Assembly (NCBI GenBank): GCA_001800135.1
Contig: MGUU01000013.1
Coordinates: 62,001 to 126,000 of the forward strand
Reading direction: 5' to 3'
Origin: Elusimicrobia bacterium RIFCSPLOWO2_02_FULL_39_32
GTDB lineage: Bacteria > Elusimicrobiota > Elusimicrobia > 2-02-FULL-39-32
DNA: 64,000 nt
Shown: positions 37,469-45,014 of the stretch, one piece after another
Layout: every line of letters begins with the position of its first letter
Numbering within the stretch: the stretch's first letter is position 1
Program-made: the position numbers and the translations under genes
Notes under the pieces: generated by a model
Database searches by the model: none
Told to the model about the DNA's origin: nothing
The model's input: the letters and a program-made list of their open reading frames with translations, nothing else

Positions 37469-38254
37469 CTACTGCCTGTAAAAATTAGATCTTTGCATTT
37501 TGTATTCTTGCGCTGCTTTTTCTCTTTGTTCTGGAGGAAGCTGCATAATCTTTTGAAACATGGCTCGGTCTTCCGGAGTCATTTGCCTTTTTTGTTCCTC
37601 ACTAGGCTCCATGGAACTCATCTCCCGCTTCATCTCTTGCTCTCTTCTATATTCTTTAACCGCCTGCCCTCTTTGATCTGGAGGAAGCTGATGGATCATT
37701 TCACTCATGCCTCTGTCTCCCGAACGCATGCGCTCTCTTTCTTCTGCGCTCAACCCTCTCTCTTCTGGATGCATACGCTGATGTTCTTCCTTACCCATGC
37801 CTGTTTGATCCTGACTCTCCCCCTCCCTCATCTTTTTCCTTTTATATTCTTGGATAGCTGATTCTCTTTGCTCTGGAGGGAGCTGCATGATTTTTTCTTT
37901 CATCCTTTTATCTTCCTCACTCATCCCATGTTGTCTAAGCCCCTGATTAGATAAATAAAGAGATTTTTCTTCCCGCTCTCTCCTTTCCATTTCTTTGGCT
38001 TTATAGCCTTGAATCATCTTTTCTCTTTTTTCAGGCGGAAGCTGCATCACTTTTTCCTTCATCCTAACCTCTTCCTCATTTCTAGGTTGGGAATCTTGAT
38101 TAGATAAAACCATGGAACGATTTTCTCCTTCAGACCTATTTTGAGCAAAACTATTGGCGGGAAAAAAAGCGCAGTGCATAAAAAATAAAAAAACCATCCC
38201 ACGTTTAATATAGTGAGATGGCCGTAAAATAATTAAATTTATAATTGGTTGCAT
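37469..38254 (-). CDS. exported protein with four LPPEQR-type repeats, unknown
   Basis: A 261-residue protein with an N-terminal signal (MVFLFFMHCAFFPANSFAQ) followed by a highly charged, Gln/Glu/Arg-rich region. Four copies of a unit (I-M-Q-L-P-P-E-Q-R-E-x-A-x-Q-E-Y-K) lie at about 65-90, 117-142, 183-206 and 233-256, spaced by 30-60 residues. It has no catalytic motif that I recognise. The leader is a GEMM-I riboswitch with its own promoter, so expression should follow a cyclic dinucleotide, and a surface, adhesion or envelope role is plausible. It converges on the aminopeptidase gene, seven bases away. Confidence 0.75.
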   Translation of the reverse strand: MQPIINLIILRPSHYIKRGMVFLFFMHCAFFPANSFAQNRSEGENRSMVLSNQDSQPRNEEEVRMKEKVMQLPPEKREKMIQGYKAKEMERREREEKSLYLSNQGLRQHGMSEEDKRMKEKIMQLPPEQRESAIQEYKRKKMREGESQDQTGMGKEEHQRMHPEERGLSAEERERMRSGDRGMSEMIHQLPPDQRGQAVKEYRREQEMKREMSSMEPSEEQKRQMTPEDRAMFQKIMQLPPEQREKAAQEYKMQRSNFYRQ

Positions 38255-38261
38255 GGAATCT

Positions 38262-38347
38262 TTTTAGTAACCTGACAATCCTTGATAAGGACTCATGGCT
38301 TTGCGTCTCCGCCTTACAGCGGATTTGCTCTTTTTAGAGACTCGTTA
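38262..38347 (-). ncRNA. GEMM-I riboswitch (cyclic dinucleotide sensor)
   Basis: Read on the minus strand, the leader has the defining GEMM core: GAGCAAAT, a hairpin CCGC-U-GUAA-G-GCGG closed by a GNRA tetraloop (GUAA), GACGCAAAGCC, a second 7-bp stem (AGUCCUU pairing with AAGGAUU) and GUCAGGUUAC. This is the cyclic di-GMP-I/cGAMP family. The base at the ligand-contacting position equivalent to G20 of the Vibrio Vc2 aptamer appears to be A, which in this family favours 3',3'-cGAMP; I place that alignment with moderate confidence. The aptamer ends about 10 bases before the ATG at 38254, so control of translation is likely. Confidence 0.85.
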
Positions 38348-38353
38348 AATGGT

Positions 38354-38382
38354 ATTATTGCCTAAATTACCTCTTTTGTCAA
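38354..38382 (-). promoter_or_regulatory. promoter of the riboswitch-controlled gene
   Basis: TTGACA (38377-38382), a 17-base spacer, and AATAAT (38354-38359) on the minus strand. The predicted start near 38347 coincides with the first base of the GEMM aptamer, so the whole leader, about 90 nt, is riboswitch. Confidence 0.8.
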
Positions 38383-38463
38383 GGGCTAGGGCTGTCTCTT
38401 TTTTTCAACTCATTGAACTCAGTGAATGTTTTTGTTAGACTTCCTTAAATAAAGAACATCTTT

Positions 38464-39084
38464 ATGTCCTATAAAAAAATTTACTTTTTTTTCGCTTTAT
38501 TTTCTCTATTCCAGTCCATGGAATCCTTAGCGACAAATAAGGAGGAGGTTAAAATGGCAAAGGTAAAAATTGAAAAAGCCACATTTGCTGGGGGCTGCTT
38601 TTGGTGCACTCAGCCTGCTTTTGACAAACTAAAAGGCGTGATTTCAACCACAGTAGGATATACCGGCGGAACTAAAGAAAATCCTACTTATGAAGAAGTC
38701 TGTTCTGGAAAAACAGGACATGCTGAAGCTCTGGAAATTACTTATGATCCTCAGCAGGTAAGTTTTACGGAGCTTCTGGAAATTTTTTGGAAAAATATTG
38801 ATCCTACAAAACTCAATCAGCAATTTTTTGATGTGGGTACTCAATACAGGACTTCTATCTTTTATCATACGGAAGAACAAAAAAAAACAGCTCAAGACTC
38901 TAAATCTAAATTGGAAAAATCTGGTAAATTTGATCAGCCGATTGTAACGGAAATTGTGCCTGCCTCAGCCTTTTACAAAGCTGAAGATTACCATCAAAAA
39001 TATTACCAAAAATGTCCCCTGCAATATAAATCTTACAAGATTGGCTCTGGCAGAGATTCTTATCTTAAAAAAATGTGGAAGTAA
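38464..39084 (+). CDS. msrA: peptide methionine sulfoxide reductase A
   Basis: Reduces methionine-S-sulfoxide in oxidised proteins. The long form has 206 residues with an export-like N-terminus (KKIYFFFALFSLFQSMESL); the MsrA domain starts with the catalytic motif TFAGGCFWCTQPAFD (C45) and has GHAEALEITYDP, QYRTSIFYH and EDYHQKYYQKCP. An in-frame ATG at 38554, preceded by AAGGAGGAGG, would give a cytoplasmic 176-residue enzyme. The first ATG at 38464 has no clear ribosome site. Both forms may be made. It diverges from the riboswitch gene. Confidence 0.93.
   Translation: MSYKKIYFFFALFSLFQSMESLATNKEEVKMAKVKIEKATFAGGCFWCTQPAFDKLKGVISTTVGYTGGTKENPTYEEVCSGKTGHAEALEITYDPQQVSFTELLEIFWKNIDPTKLNQQFFDVGTQYRTSIFYHTEEQKKTAQDSKSKLEKSGKFDQPIVTEIVPASAFYKAEDYHQKYYQKCPLQYKSYKIGSGRDSYLKKMWK
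38539..38548 (+). promoter_or_regulatory. strong internal ribosome binding site in msrA
   Basis: AAGGAGGAGG lies six bases before an in-frame ATG at 38554. It is one of the strongest Shine-Dalgarno matches in the window and supports a cytoplasmic MsrA start inside the longer frame. Confidence 0.8.
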
Positions 39085-39167
39085 TGAAGCAGAATCATTC
39101 AAATTGCAGTCGGCTTAGAGAATGTTTCTACTTAAAAAAATTTATAAAAATAACTTAGCGCAGCTAT

Positions 39168-40733
39168 TCAGTTAAAAAGGCTAAGCTGGTTATCTTGAGC
39201 TGAAACTTTTTTTTCTGGAGTTTTGCTTTTCTCTAAAACTTTAAGTTTTTCTTCAATATCCTGTAAAAAAGGAGAGGGGTTGGACTCTAACATCTTTCCA
39301 AAAAGCATCCGTTTTTTTGCATGAGAAAGAAAAAGACGATTTTTAGCTCTGGTCATCCCCACATAAAAAAGGCGCCTCTCCTCTTCTATTTCTTGACTCT
39401 GAATCAGCGGATTCTCTGAAGAGGTATAAGGAATAACTCCTTCCTCGCACCCTAAAATAAAAATCACTGGGAACTCCAATCCTTTGGAACGGTGCAGGGT
39501 CATTAAAGTGATCGCTTCTCCCTCGGGCAGTCCAGATTCATTATTTTGAAAATTCTGCAAGTCTTCTACTTTAGAAACCTCCCCCTTTTTAGTTTCCTTT
39601 TCAAAAACTTTATAAGGCAGGCCTGCGCGTTCCAAAGCTTTTTTAAGCAGCCGGCTCTCTCTATGGAAGCGATAGAGAATACATATATCTTTAAATCCAT
39701 ACCTTGAATTTTCCCTATCTTTTTTAGTCCACTGGCTGTCAATAGAAAAGTAGCTGGAACCTCCCAGCAAACTTTCGATTTCCCGAACAATCATTTCTGA
39801 CTCTTGTCTCTCTGTCTGATAAGAAGTGATCTGTATTGGCAGCCCCTCTTCCATCCGAGCCTCTAGTTCTCTAGGCAAAAAACTTTGATTTTTATTAATC
39901 ACCTGTTTTGCCGCTTCCAAAATAGTCATCTGAGAACGATAATTTTCTGACAAGGATAAAATTTTATGATCCGGGTAATCTTTCTTAAACTGTTCAAACG
40001 AAGAAAAAAAATCGCCTGTAAAACTATAAATGGCTTGATCTGGATCGCCAAAAACTAAGAAATGTTTTGAAACAAGCTGATGGATAAAATGGTACTGAGC
40101 AAAGCTGGTGTCCTGAAACTCATCGCAGAGGATGACAGAAAAGCGTTTGCGGTATTTTTCTAAAATTTCCGGCCTTTCCTTAAAAAGTAGGGAGACGTAA
40201 CAAAAAAGATCATCAAAGTCCAAGCTTTTATTTTCAAAAAGAAGCTTTTGATATTTTATCCCAATTCCTTCTTGAGGGATTTGAAGTTTTTGTTTCTGTT
40301 TACGGATTTCTTCTAAAACTCTTGAGATCTCTTTTTTAGGCGCTAACTGATTCAGCAGCTCTCGTTTCTCATTTTCTTCTATTAAAGAGTAGGAACTGCC
40401 TGGTCCAAAAGGATAGGATTCTTCTTGAAGGATTCTTAAAGCGATCGCATGAAAGGTATTTATCCAAATTAAAGGCAACTCTTTTTTAGCTAAAGGTTGA
40501 GAAAGAATCCTGCCAAGGCGTTCTTTCATTTCTTGGGCTGCGCTGCGGGTAAAAGTTAATCCAAGAATTTCTTCTCCAGAAATTTTCTTTTCTTCTAAAA
40601 GATTGGCTACTTTATGAGCAAAGGTGAGTGTTTTTCCAGTGCCAGGCCCGGCAACAACAATCAGATGTTGGCTAAGTTCTTGAACGACCTTCAGTTGATA
40701 AGCGTTAAGTCCTTGTTGTGAAGATTCTTTCAC
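39168..40733 (-). CDS. UvrD/Rep-type superfamily 1A DNA helicase
   Basis: A compact 521-residue 3'-5' DNA helicase (normal UvrD is about 720). All helicase motifs are visible: Q-motif and Walker A (LNAYQLKVVQ, VAGPGTGKTLTFAHK), Walker B ILCDEFQDTSFAQY, VFGDPDQAIYSF, LSENYRSQMTIL, MTLHRSKGLEFPVIFILGCE, and FYVGMTRAKNRL. The shortening is mainly in the 1B/2B insertions. Its ATG overlaps the stop of the upstream EndoQ-like gene as ATGA, so the two are made together, pointing to repair of deaminated DNA. Confidence 0.93.
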   Translation of the reverse strand: MKESSQQGLNAYQLKVVQELSQHLIVVAGPGTGKTLTFAHKVANLLEEKKISGEEILGLTFTRSAAQEMKERLGRILSQPLAKKELPLIWINTFHAIALRILQEESYPFGPGSSYSLIEENEKRELLNQLAPKKEISRVLEEIRKQKQKLQIPQEGIGIKYQKLLFENKSLDFDDLFCYVSLLFKERPEILEKYRKRFSVILCDEFQDTSFAQYHFIHQLVSKHFLVFGDPDQAIYSFTGDFFSSFEQFKKDYPDHKILSLSENYRSQMTILEAAKQVINKNQSFLPRELEARMEEGLPIQITSYQTERQESEMIVREIESLLGGSSYFSIDSQWTKKDRENSRYGFKDICILYRFHRESRLLKKALERAGLPYKVFEKETKKGEVSKVEDLQNFQNNESGLPEGEAITLMTLHRSKGLEFPVIFILGCEEGVIPYTSSENPLIQSQEIEEERRLFYVGMTRAKNRLFLSHAKKRMLFGKMLESNPSPFLQDIEEKLKVLEKSKTPEKKVSAQDNQLSLFN

Positions 40734-42013
40734 AAAAGAGCAAGCTGACCTGTGGGAACAAAATCCTTTTCTTTAAGAAGAGAAATAACTCCATATTCAC
40801 CATCATAGCCTGGGGAAACATCTGCTTTGCCTTGGCGCATGCGATTTAAAGCTAAGGCCAAAAGAGGATAGCCTTCTTTTTCCAATTGTTTAACAGGCAA
40901 TTCGCGTAAAATATAGAATTCATTTCCAAAAAGAGAAAGCAGCTGATGGTATTGCGCATCCACCCTCCGGCTACTAGCACCCACTTGCAATGTTTGGCCA
41001 ATCACCTCTTTTAAAGGCACGATATGTTCGTAGTCTGCAGCCTGTTCTGGTTTTTTTGGATTTTTGCGATCTGCGAGTTTGGCTATCCTGTGCAAAACCC
41101 CAACTGTTACAGGCTTCTCACATTCAGGGCATAGCCCTTTTCTCTTTATGGTTTCTTCCGGGCTCATGCTCACTTTACATTTGCGATGCCCGTCCACATG
41201 GTACTTGCCTTCTTCCGGAAAAAATTCAAGAGTTTTAAGCAGCTTACACCCTTTTTTTCTTTTGAACGCTCCAAAAATTCCGTCATAAGAAAGCTGCGTG
41301 TCTAAAAGATTTCCTTCTCTTGCCAACTTTTCCGGGGAATGCGCATCAGAATTGGAGATAAGAGTGATCTTGTCTAAATTGGATATGCGCCAATTCATAA
41401 GAGGGTCTGAAGAAAGACCAGTTTCTATAGCAAAAATATTTGGTGTAAGCTCATCAAAACATTCTTCCAAAGAATCAAATCCAGACTCTGAACCAAACAC
41501 CGCAAAGTGCGGGGTCCAGGCATGGGCTGGGATCAAATAAGCTTGGTCGGAAATTCCAAGCAGAATCGTTAATAATTTTTTAGAGTCTAGCCCAAGAATG
41601 GGCCTGCCGTCTGAACGAATGTTTCCTATTTTTTCCAAGCTTGCATTAATCTTGCCTGCAATTTCAAAAGAAGGAGCAAAAACAAGGTTATGCACCTTTC
41701 GCACACGATCATTCTTTTTATAAATAGAACTAATTTCTACCCCCAGCAAAAAACGAACCGGAGCTCGGCAACTCTCTGGAATGTCTTTATCAATAACAGC
41801 CGCTAAATCCGGTTTAAGTTGAAAAAGCCCTGATTCTGCTGGAATCAGCTTTTCCTGCAGCTCCTGAAACCAGCGCGGATGAGTGAAATCGCCAGTGGCA
41901 AGCACAGTGATCCCTTTTAACTGACACCAACGGTACAGGCTTTCTGGCTTAAGTTTAGGGCTGCAAGCTCTGGAAAGATAAGAATGGATATGAAGGTCAG
42001 CGATAAATTTCAT
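40730..42013 (-). CDS. EndoQ-like PHP-domain DNA repair endonuclease
   Basis: A 427-residue member of the endonuclease Q family, which nicks DNA 5' of deaminated bases (uracil, hypoxanthine, xanthine). The PHP metal site starts with FIADLHIHSYLSRACS, then VLATGDFTHP, GVEISSIY, IPAHAWTPHF and SNSDAHSPE. The family-specific C-terminal part has a zinc-binding CPECEKPVT with an earlier CKVS, and RRVDAQYHQLL. Length and domain order fit archaeal EndoQ (about 420-430). It is coupled to the UvrD-type helicase downstream. Confidence 0.9.
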   Translation of the reverse strand: MKFIADLHIHSYLSRACSPKLKPESLYRWCQLKGITVLATGDFTHPRWFQELQEKLIPAESGLFQLKPDLAAVIDKDIPESCRAPVRFLLGVEISSIYKKNDRVRKVHNLVFAPSFEIAGKINASLEKIGNIRSDGRPILGLDSKKLLTILLGISDQAYLIPAHAWTPHFAVFGSESGFDSLEECFDELTPNIFAIETGLSSDPLMNWRISNLDKITLISNSDAHSPEKLAREGNLLDTQLSYDGIFGAFKRKKGCKLLKTLEFFPEEGKYHVDGHRKCKVSMSPEETIKRKGLCPECEKPVTVGVLHRIAKLADRKNPKKPEQAADYEHIVPLKEVIGQTLQVGASSRRVDAQYHQLLSLFGNEFYILRELPVKQLEKEGYPLLALALNRMRQGKADVSPGYDGEYGVISLLKEKDFVPTGQLALL

Positions 42014-42147
42014 AAAAATATTTTTATTATTTTATGGAATAGTATCACATTTAAAACTATCAGACAAGAAGAAGATTGAATTTCACCCCCTCTATTTCCT
42101 ATACTTTTAACGAACAGACCAATTTGTAAAGGAGAGTATAAAATACC

Positions 42148-44928
42148 ATGCAGACAGAGGTTGAACAAATAATTACGGAAAGCATTAAAAAAACAATTCA
42201 AATCCCTTCCAATTTAACTGAAAACAGCATCCAAGCTCTAAAAAAAGAAAATGACTTTAATCTGCGCTATGATTTTGGCAAAAAACTTTTAGACAATGGT
42301 TCGATAAGATGCAGGGGTCTCAATATTTTTCTTTTGATTCAGGAACTGATCCGGGCAAGCGGAAAGATGGGAGAATGGAGTTTTGCTCATCATTCCCACA
42401 ATGGAGATTTTTTCCAAATGGCTTTTGCCATCTTTAGCGAAATTCCCGGGCTGAACAAAAACGACTGGCCAGAAGGATGGATTCAAATTGAATCTTTAGT
42501 TGCAGATTTTACCAACGCCAAAAATTTTGGCAATTCCCATCTGGTTCTTAAAACCAATCAGGATCTTTTTAATTTAATTTTTAATATTCAAGAACAGCTT
42601 ATTTTCCAATTTAAAGATTTTATCTTTAAAAATTTAAAAATAGCCTCTAGAGAATTTGTAAAACAGGCTGACCAGGAAATACAAATTTACGCTTCCAGTT
42701 TAGACTGGTTTCAACAAGAATGGGGCAGAGACACCTTTATTACCCTTCCAGGCCTGCTATTGGCCACAGGCCATTTTAATGAAGCTAAGAGAATCATCTT
42801 AAAATTTACCCGGTATGAAAAATCCGGACTAATCCCAAATATCATTCCCAGCTCTCAAGACCAAAATGGAATTGAATATAATACCGTAGATGCTCCTCTC
42901 TGGTATATTTACGCGATTAAAAAATATCTGGATTACAGTAAAGATTGGAAATTCCTAAAACAGATTGGCCCTACGGTAAGAAATATCATTCAAGCTTATC
43001 AGGATGGAACCGGCTACAATCGCTTACAACAGTTCTGCCCAATAAAAATGGATACGGACGGGCTCATTATTAGCCCAGCTCAATCTACCTGGATGGATGC
43101 GGATCCATGCGGAAAAGGGAACCCGGTGACTCCGCGCTATGGAAAAGCGGTGGAAGTCAATGCGCTTTGGTACTTAAGCCTTAAATTCTATATTGAACTT
43201 GAATCCAGGCTTGGCAATACAGCTAGGATCAAATCTTATGAGGAACTAAGTAAAAAAGTTCAAGAAAATTTTAACAAAAAATTCTGGAATGAAAAAGAAG
43301 ATTCTCTGTATGATGTGATAGAAGGGGACCTGCATGGGGCAGCGCTTCGTCCAAACATGATATTCGCAATTAGTTTAAGCGATGATTTGCTCTCTTATGA
43401 AAGACAAAAAAAGGTATTTGACGTCATATCCAATCACCTGCTCACTCCATTTGGGTTAAGAACCCTTTCCCCGAAAGATCCTCATTATCAGTCTAGATAT
43501 TACACTGAAAAACCACCTGAAGAAAAAGATTTAGCCTATCACCAAGGCACGGTTTGGCCCTGGCTTTTGGGCAGTTATTTAGATGCTTTGGTAAAAGTGA
43601 GGAAAGAAGAAGGCAAGAATAAAATAGAAATTCAAAATGAAACCTTGAAGTTGTTAACGCCTCTTACAGAATTCTTTTTAACCAATATCCAAGGCTCCCT
43701 GCCGGAAGTTTTTGATGGCAATCCTCCCTATCGCCCAGGAGGAACGCGTTCCCAAGCATGGAGCTTAGCAGAAATTTTAAGGATCGTTTCAGAGGTTTTG
43801 CAATCCTCCAGTTTTTTTGAAGAAAAAATCAGCGTGAATGCAGTGGTCGTTAACCCAGGCAAACCCAATAGCCTTCATCTTACAGAACTGCCCAAACCTA
43901 AAATAACAGATTTCCCTTATGGCAGAGGCGTGTTAGTAAAATCTTTGCGTGTTGGTTTAGATAAAACCGATAAAGAAATAAATGCAGGGCTCGCTGGAAA
44001 TGCGCCAGGGGATTCAGACTTCTTAATCATTGGACATGAATGTGTTGGCCAGGTAGTGGAAGTTGGTCCCAATGTAAATGAATTTGAAATCGGGGATTAC
44101 GTAGTTCCTACAGTTGCAAGAGCAGGGAACAGCATCTACGATCAAATCGGCAAATATGATTTAAGCCTGGATGAAACCAGCTATGAACGAGGCATTAATT
44201 TTCTTCATGGATACCTTACGGAAATGTTTGTAGAAGGGCCGGAACATCTTTTAAAAATTCCAAAAGAGCTGTTGGAGGTTGGAGTCTTGCTTGCCTCAAC
44301 AAGCGTGATTGAAAAAGGAATTGTTCAAGCCTATGAAATTCAACGCCGGTTACAAATGTGGAAGCCAAGAAGAGCAGCGGTTCTTGGCGCAGGTTCTATT
44401 GGCTTACTCACAAGCTTACTCTTAAGACTAAAAGGACTGGAAGTCTGCACGCTTGCGCGCTCAAAAGCCCCAACGCTAAACTCTTCTCTTATAGAACAGA
44501 TTGGAGCCTGTTATCATAGCGCCAAAGAAACTACGCTTGCTGAATGCTCTAAAGAACATGGTCCGTTTGATCTTATTTTTGAAGCTACTGGAAATTCTTC
44601 TTTAGCATTGGAAGCAATTAACCATCTTGGCAAAAATGGGGTTTTAATTCTTTCCAATATTACAGACAGCGGAAGAAAATTACAAATCTCTGAAAACTTA
44701 ATGAATGCGGGTTTTTCTCTGGGCAATAAAGTCATTGTGGGCAGCATAAATGCAAATCAAGAATATTTTGAAATGGCTATTAAAGATTTATGTTTTGCCC
44801 AGTTCCAATGGCCCACATGGCTCAATAAACTACTGACGGACAAAGTAAAAGGGCTGGAGAATATTCAGGAACTCATTCATATTTTGCAGGAAGGTAAAAA
44901 TACGATTAAAGCGGTTTGTGAGCTTTAA
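42148..44928 (+). CDS. fusion of glycogen debranching enzyme (GH-type) and glucose dehydrogenase
   Basis: A 926-residue bifunctional protein. Residues about 1-560 are an amylo-alpha-1,6-glucosidase (GDE C-terminal, alpha/alpha6) domain: EWGRDTFITLPGLL (W192-D195), IEYNTVDAPLWYIYAI, RYGKAVEVNALWY and YHQGTVWPWLLG. Residues about 565-926 are a medium-chain dehydrogenase like archaeal glucose 1-dehydrogenase: a catalytic zinc set with Asp (GLDKTDKEI) and His-Glu (IGHECVGQ, about 630), and a Rossmann motif VLGAGSIGLL near 747. The structural-zinc cysteines are absent. Frame and sequence run without interruption through the junction. The enzyme could release glucose from glycogen and oxidise it in one polypeptide. 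GGAG lies upstream of the ATG. Confidence 0.88.
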   Translation: MQTEVEQIITESIKKTIQIPSNLTENSIQALKKENDFNLRYDFGKKLLDNGSIRCRGLNIFLLIQELIRASGKMGEWSFAHHSHNGDFFQMAFAIFSEIPGLNKNDWPEGWIQIESLVADFTNAKNFGNSHLVLKTNQDLFNLIFNIQEQLIFQFKDFIFKNLKIASREFVKQADQEIQIYASSLDWFQQEWGRDTFITLPGLLLATGHFNEAKRIILKFTRYEKSGLIPNIIPSSQDQNGIEYNTVDAPLWYIYAIKKYLDYSKDWKFLKQIGPTVRNIIQAYQDGTGYNRLQQFCPIKMDTDGLIISPAQSTWMDADPCGKGNPVTPRYGKAVEVNALWYLSLKFYIELESRLGNTARIKSYEELSKKVQENFNKKFWNEKEDSLYDVIEGDLHGAALRPNMIFAISLSDDLLSYERQKKVFDVISNHLLTPFGLRTLSPKDPHYQSRYYTEKPPEEKDLAYHQGTVWPWLLGSYLDALVKVRKEEGKNKIEIQNETLKLLTPLTEFFLTNIQGSLPEVFDGNPPYRPGGTRSQAWSLAEILRIVSEVLQSSSFFEEKISVNAVVVNPGKPNSLHLTELPKPKITDFPYGRGVLVKSLRVGLDKTDKEINAGLAGNAPGDSDFLIIGHECVGQVVEVGPNVNEFEIGDYVVPTVARAGNSIYDQIGKYDLSLDETSYERGINFLHGYLTEMFVEGPEHLLKIPKELLEVGVLLASTSVIEKGIVQAYEIQRRLQMWKPRRAAVLGAGSIGLLTSLLLRLKGLEVCTLARSKAPTLNSSLIEQIGACYHSAKETTLAECSKEHGPFDLIFEATGNSSLALEAINHLGKNGVLILSNITDSGRKLQISENLMNAGFSLGNKVIVGSINANQEYFEMAIKDLCFAQFQWPTWLNKLLTDKVKGLENIQELIHILQEGKNTIKAVCEL

Positions 44929-44971
44929 ATCCGAATAATCAAATATTTAGGTTAAATTGTAAGCTTTATAA

Positions 44972-44998
44972 ATACCCACGGGGCAGTGCCCATGGTAT
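44972..44998. terminator. hairpin between the converging fusion gene and helicase
   Basis: ATACC-CAC-GGGGC-AGT-GCCC-AT-GGTAT forms a two-part stem between the two stop codons. No T-tract follows on either side, so termination efficiency is doubtful. Confidence 0.4.
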
Positions 44999-45014
44999 GT
45001 TGCCATTCTGATCT

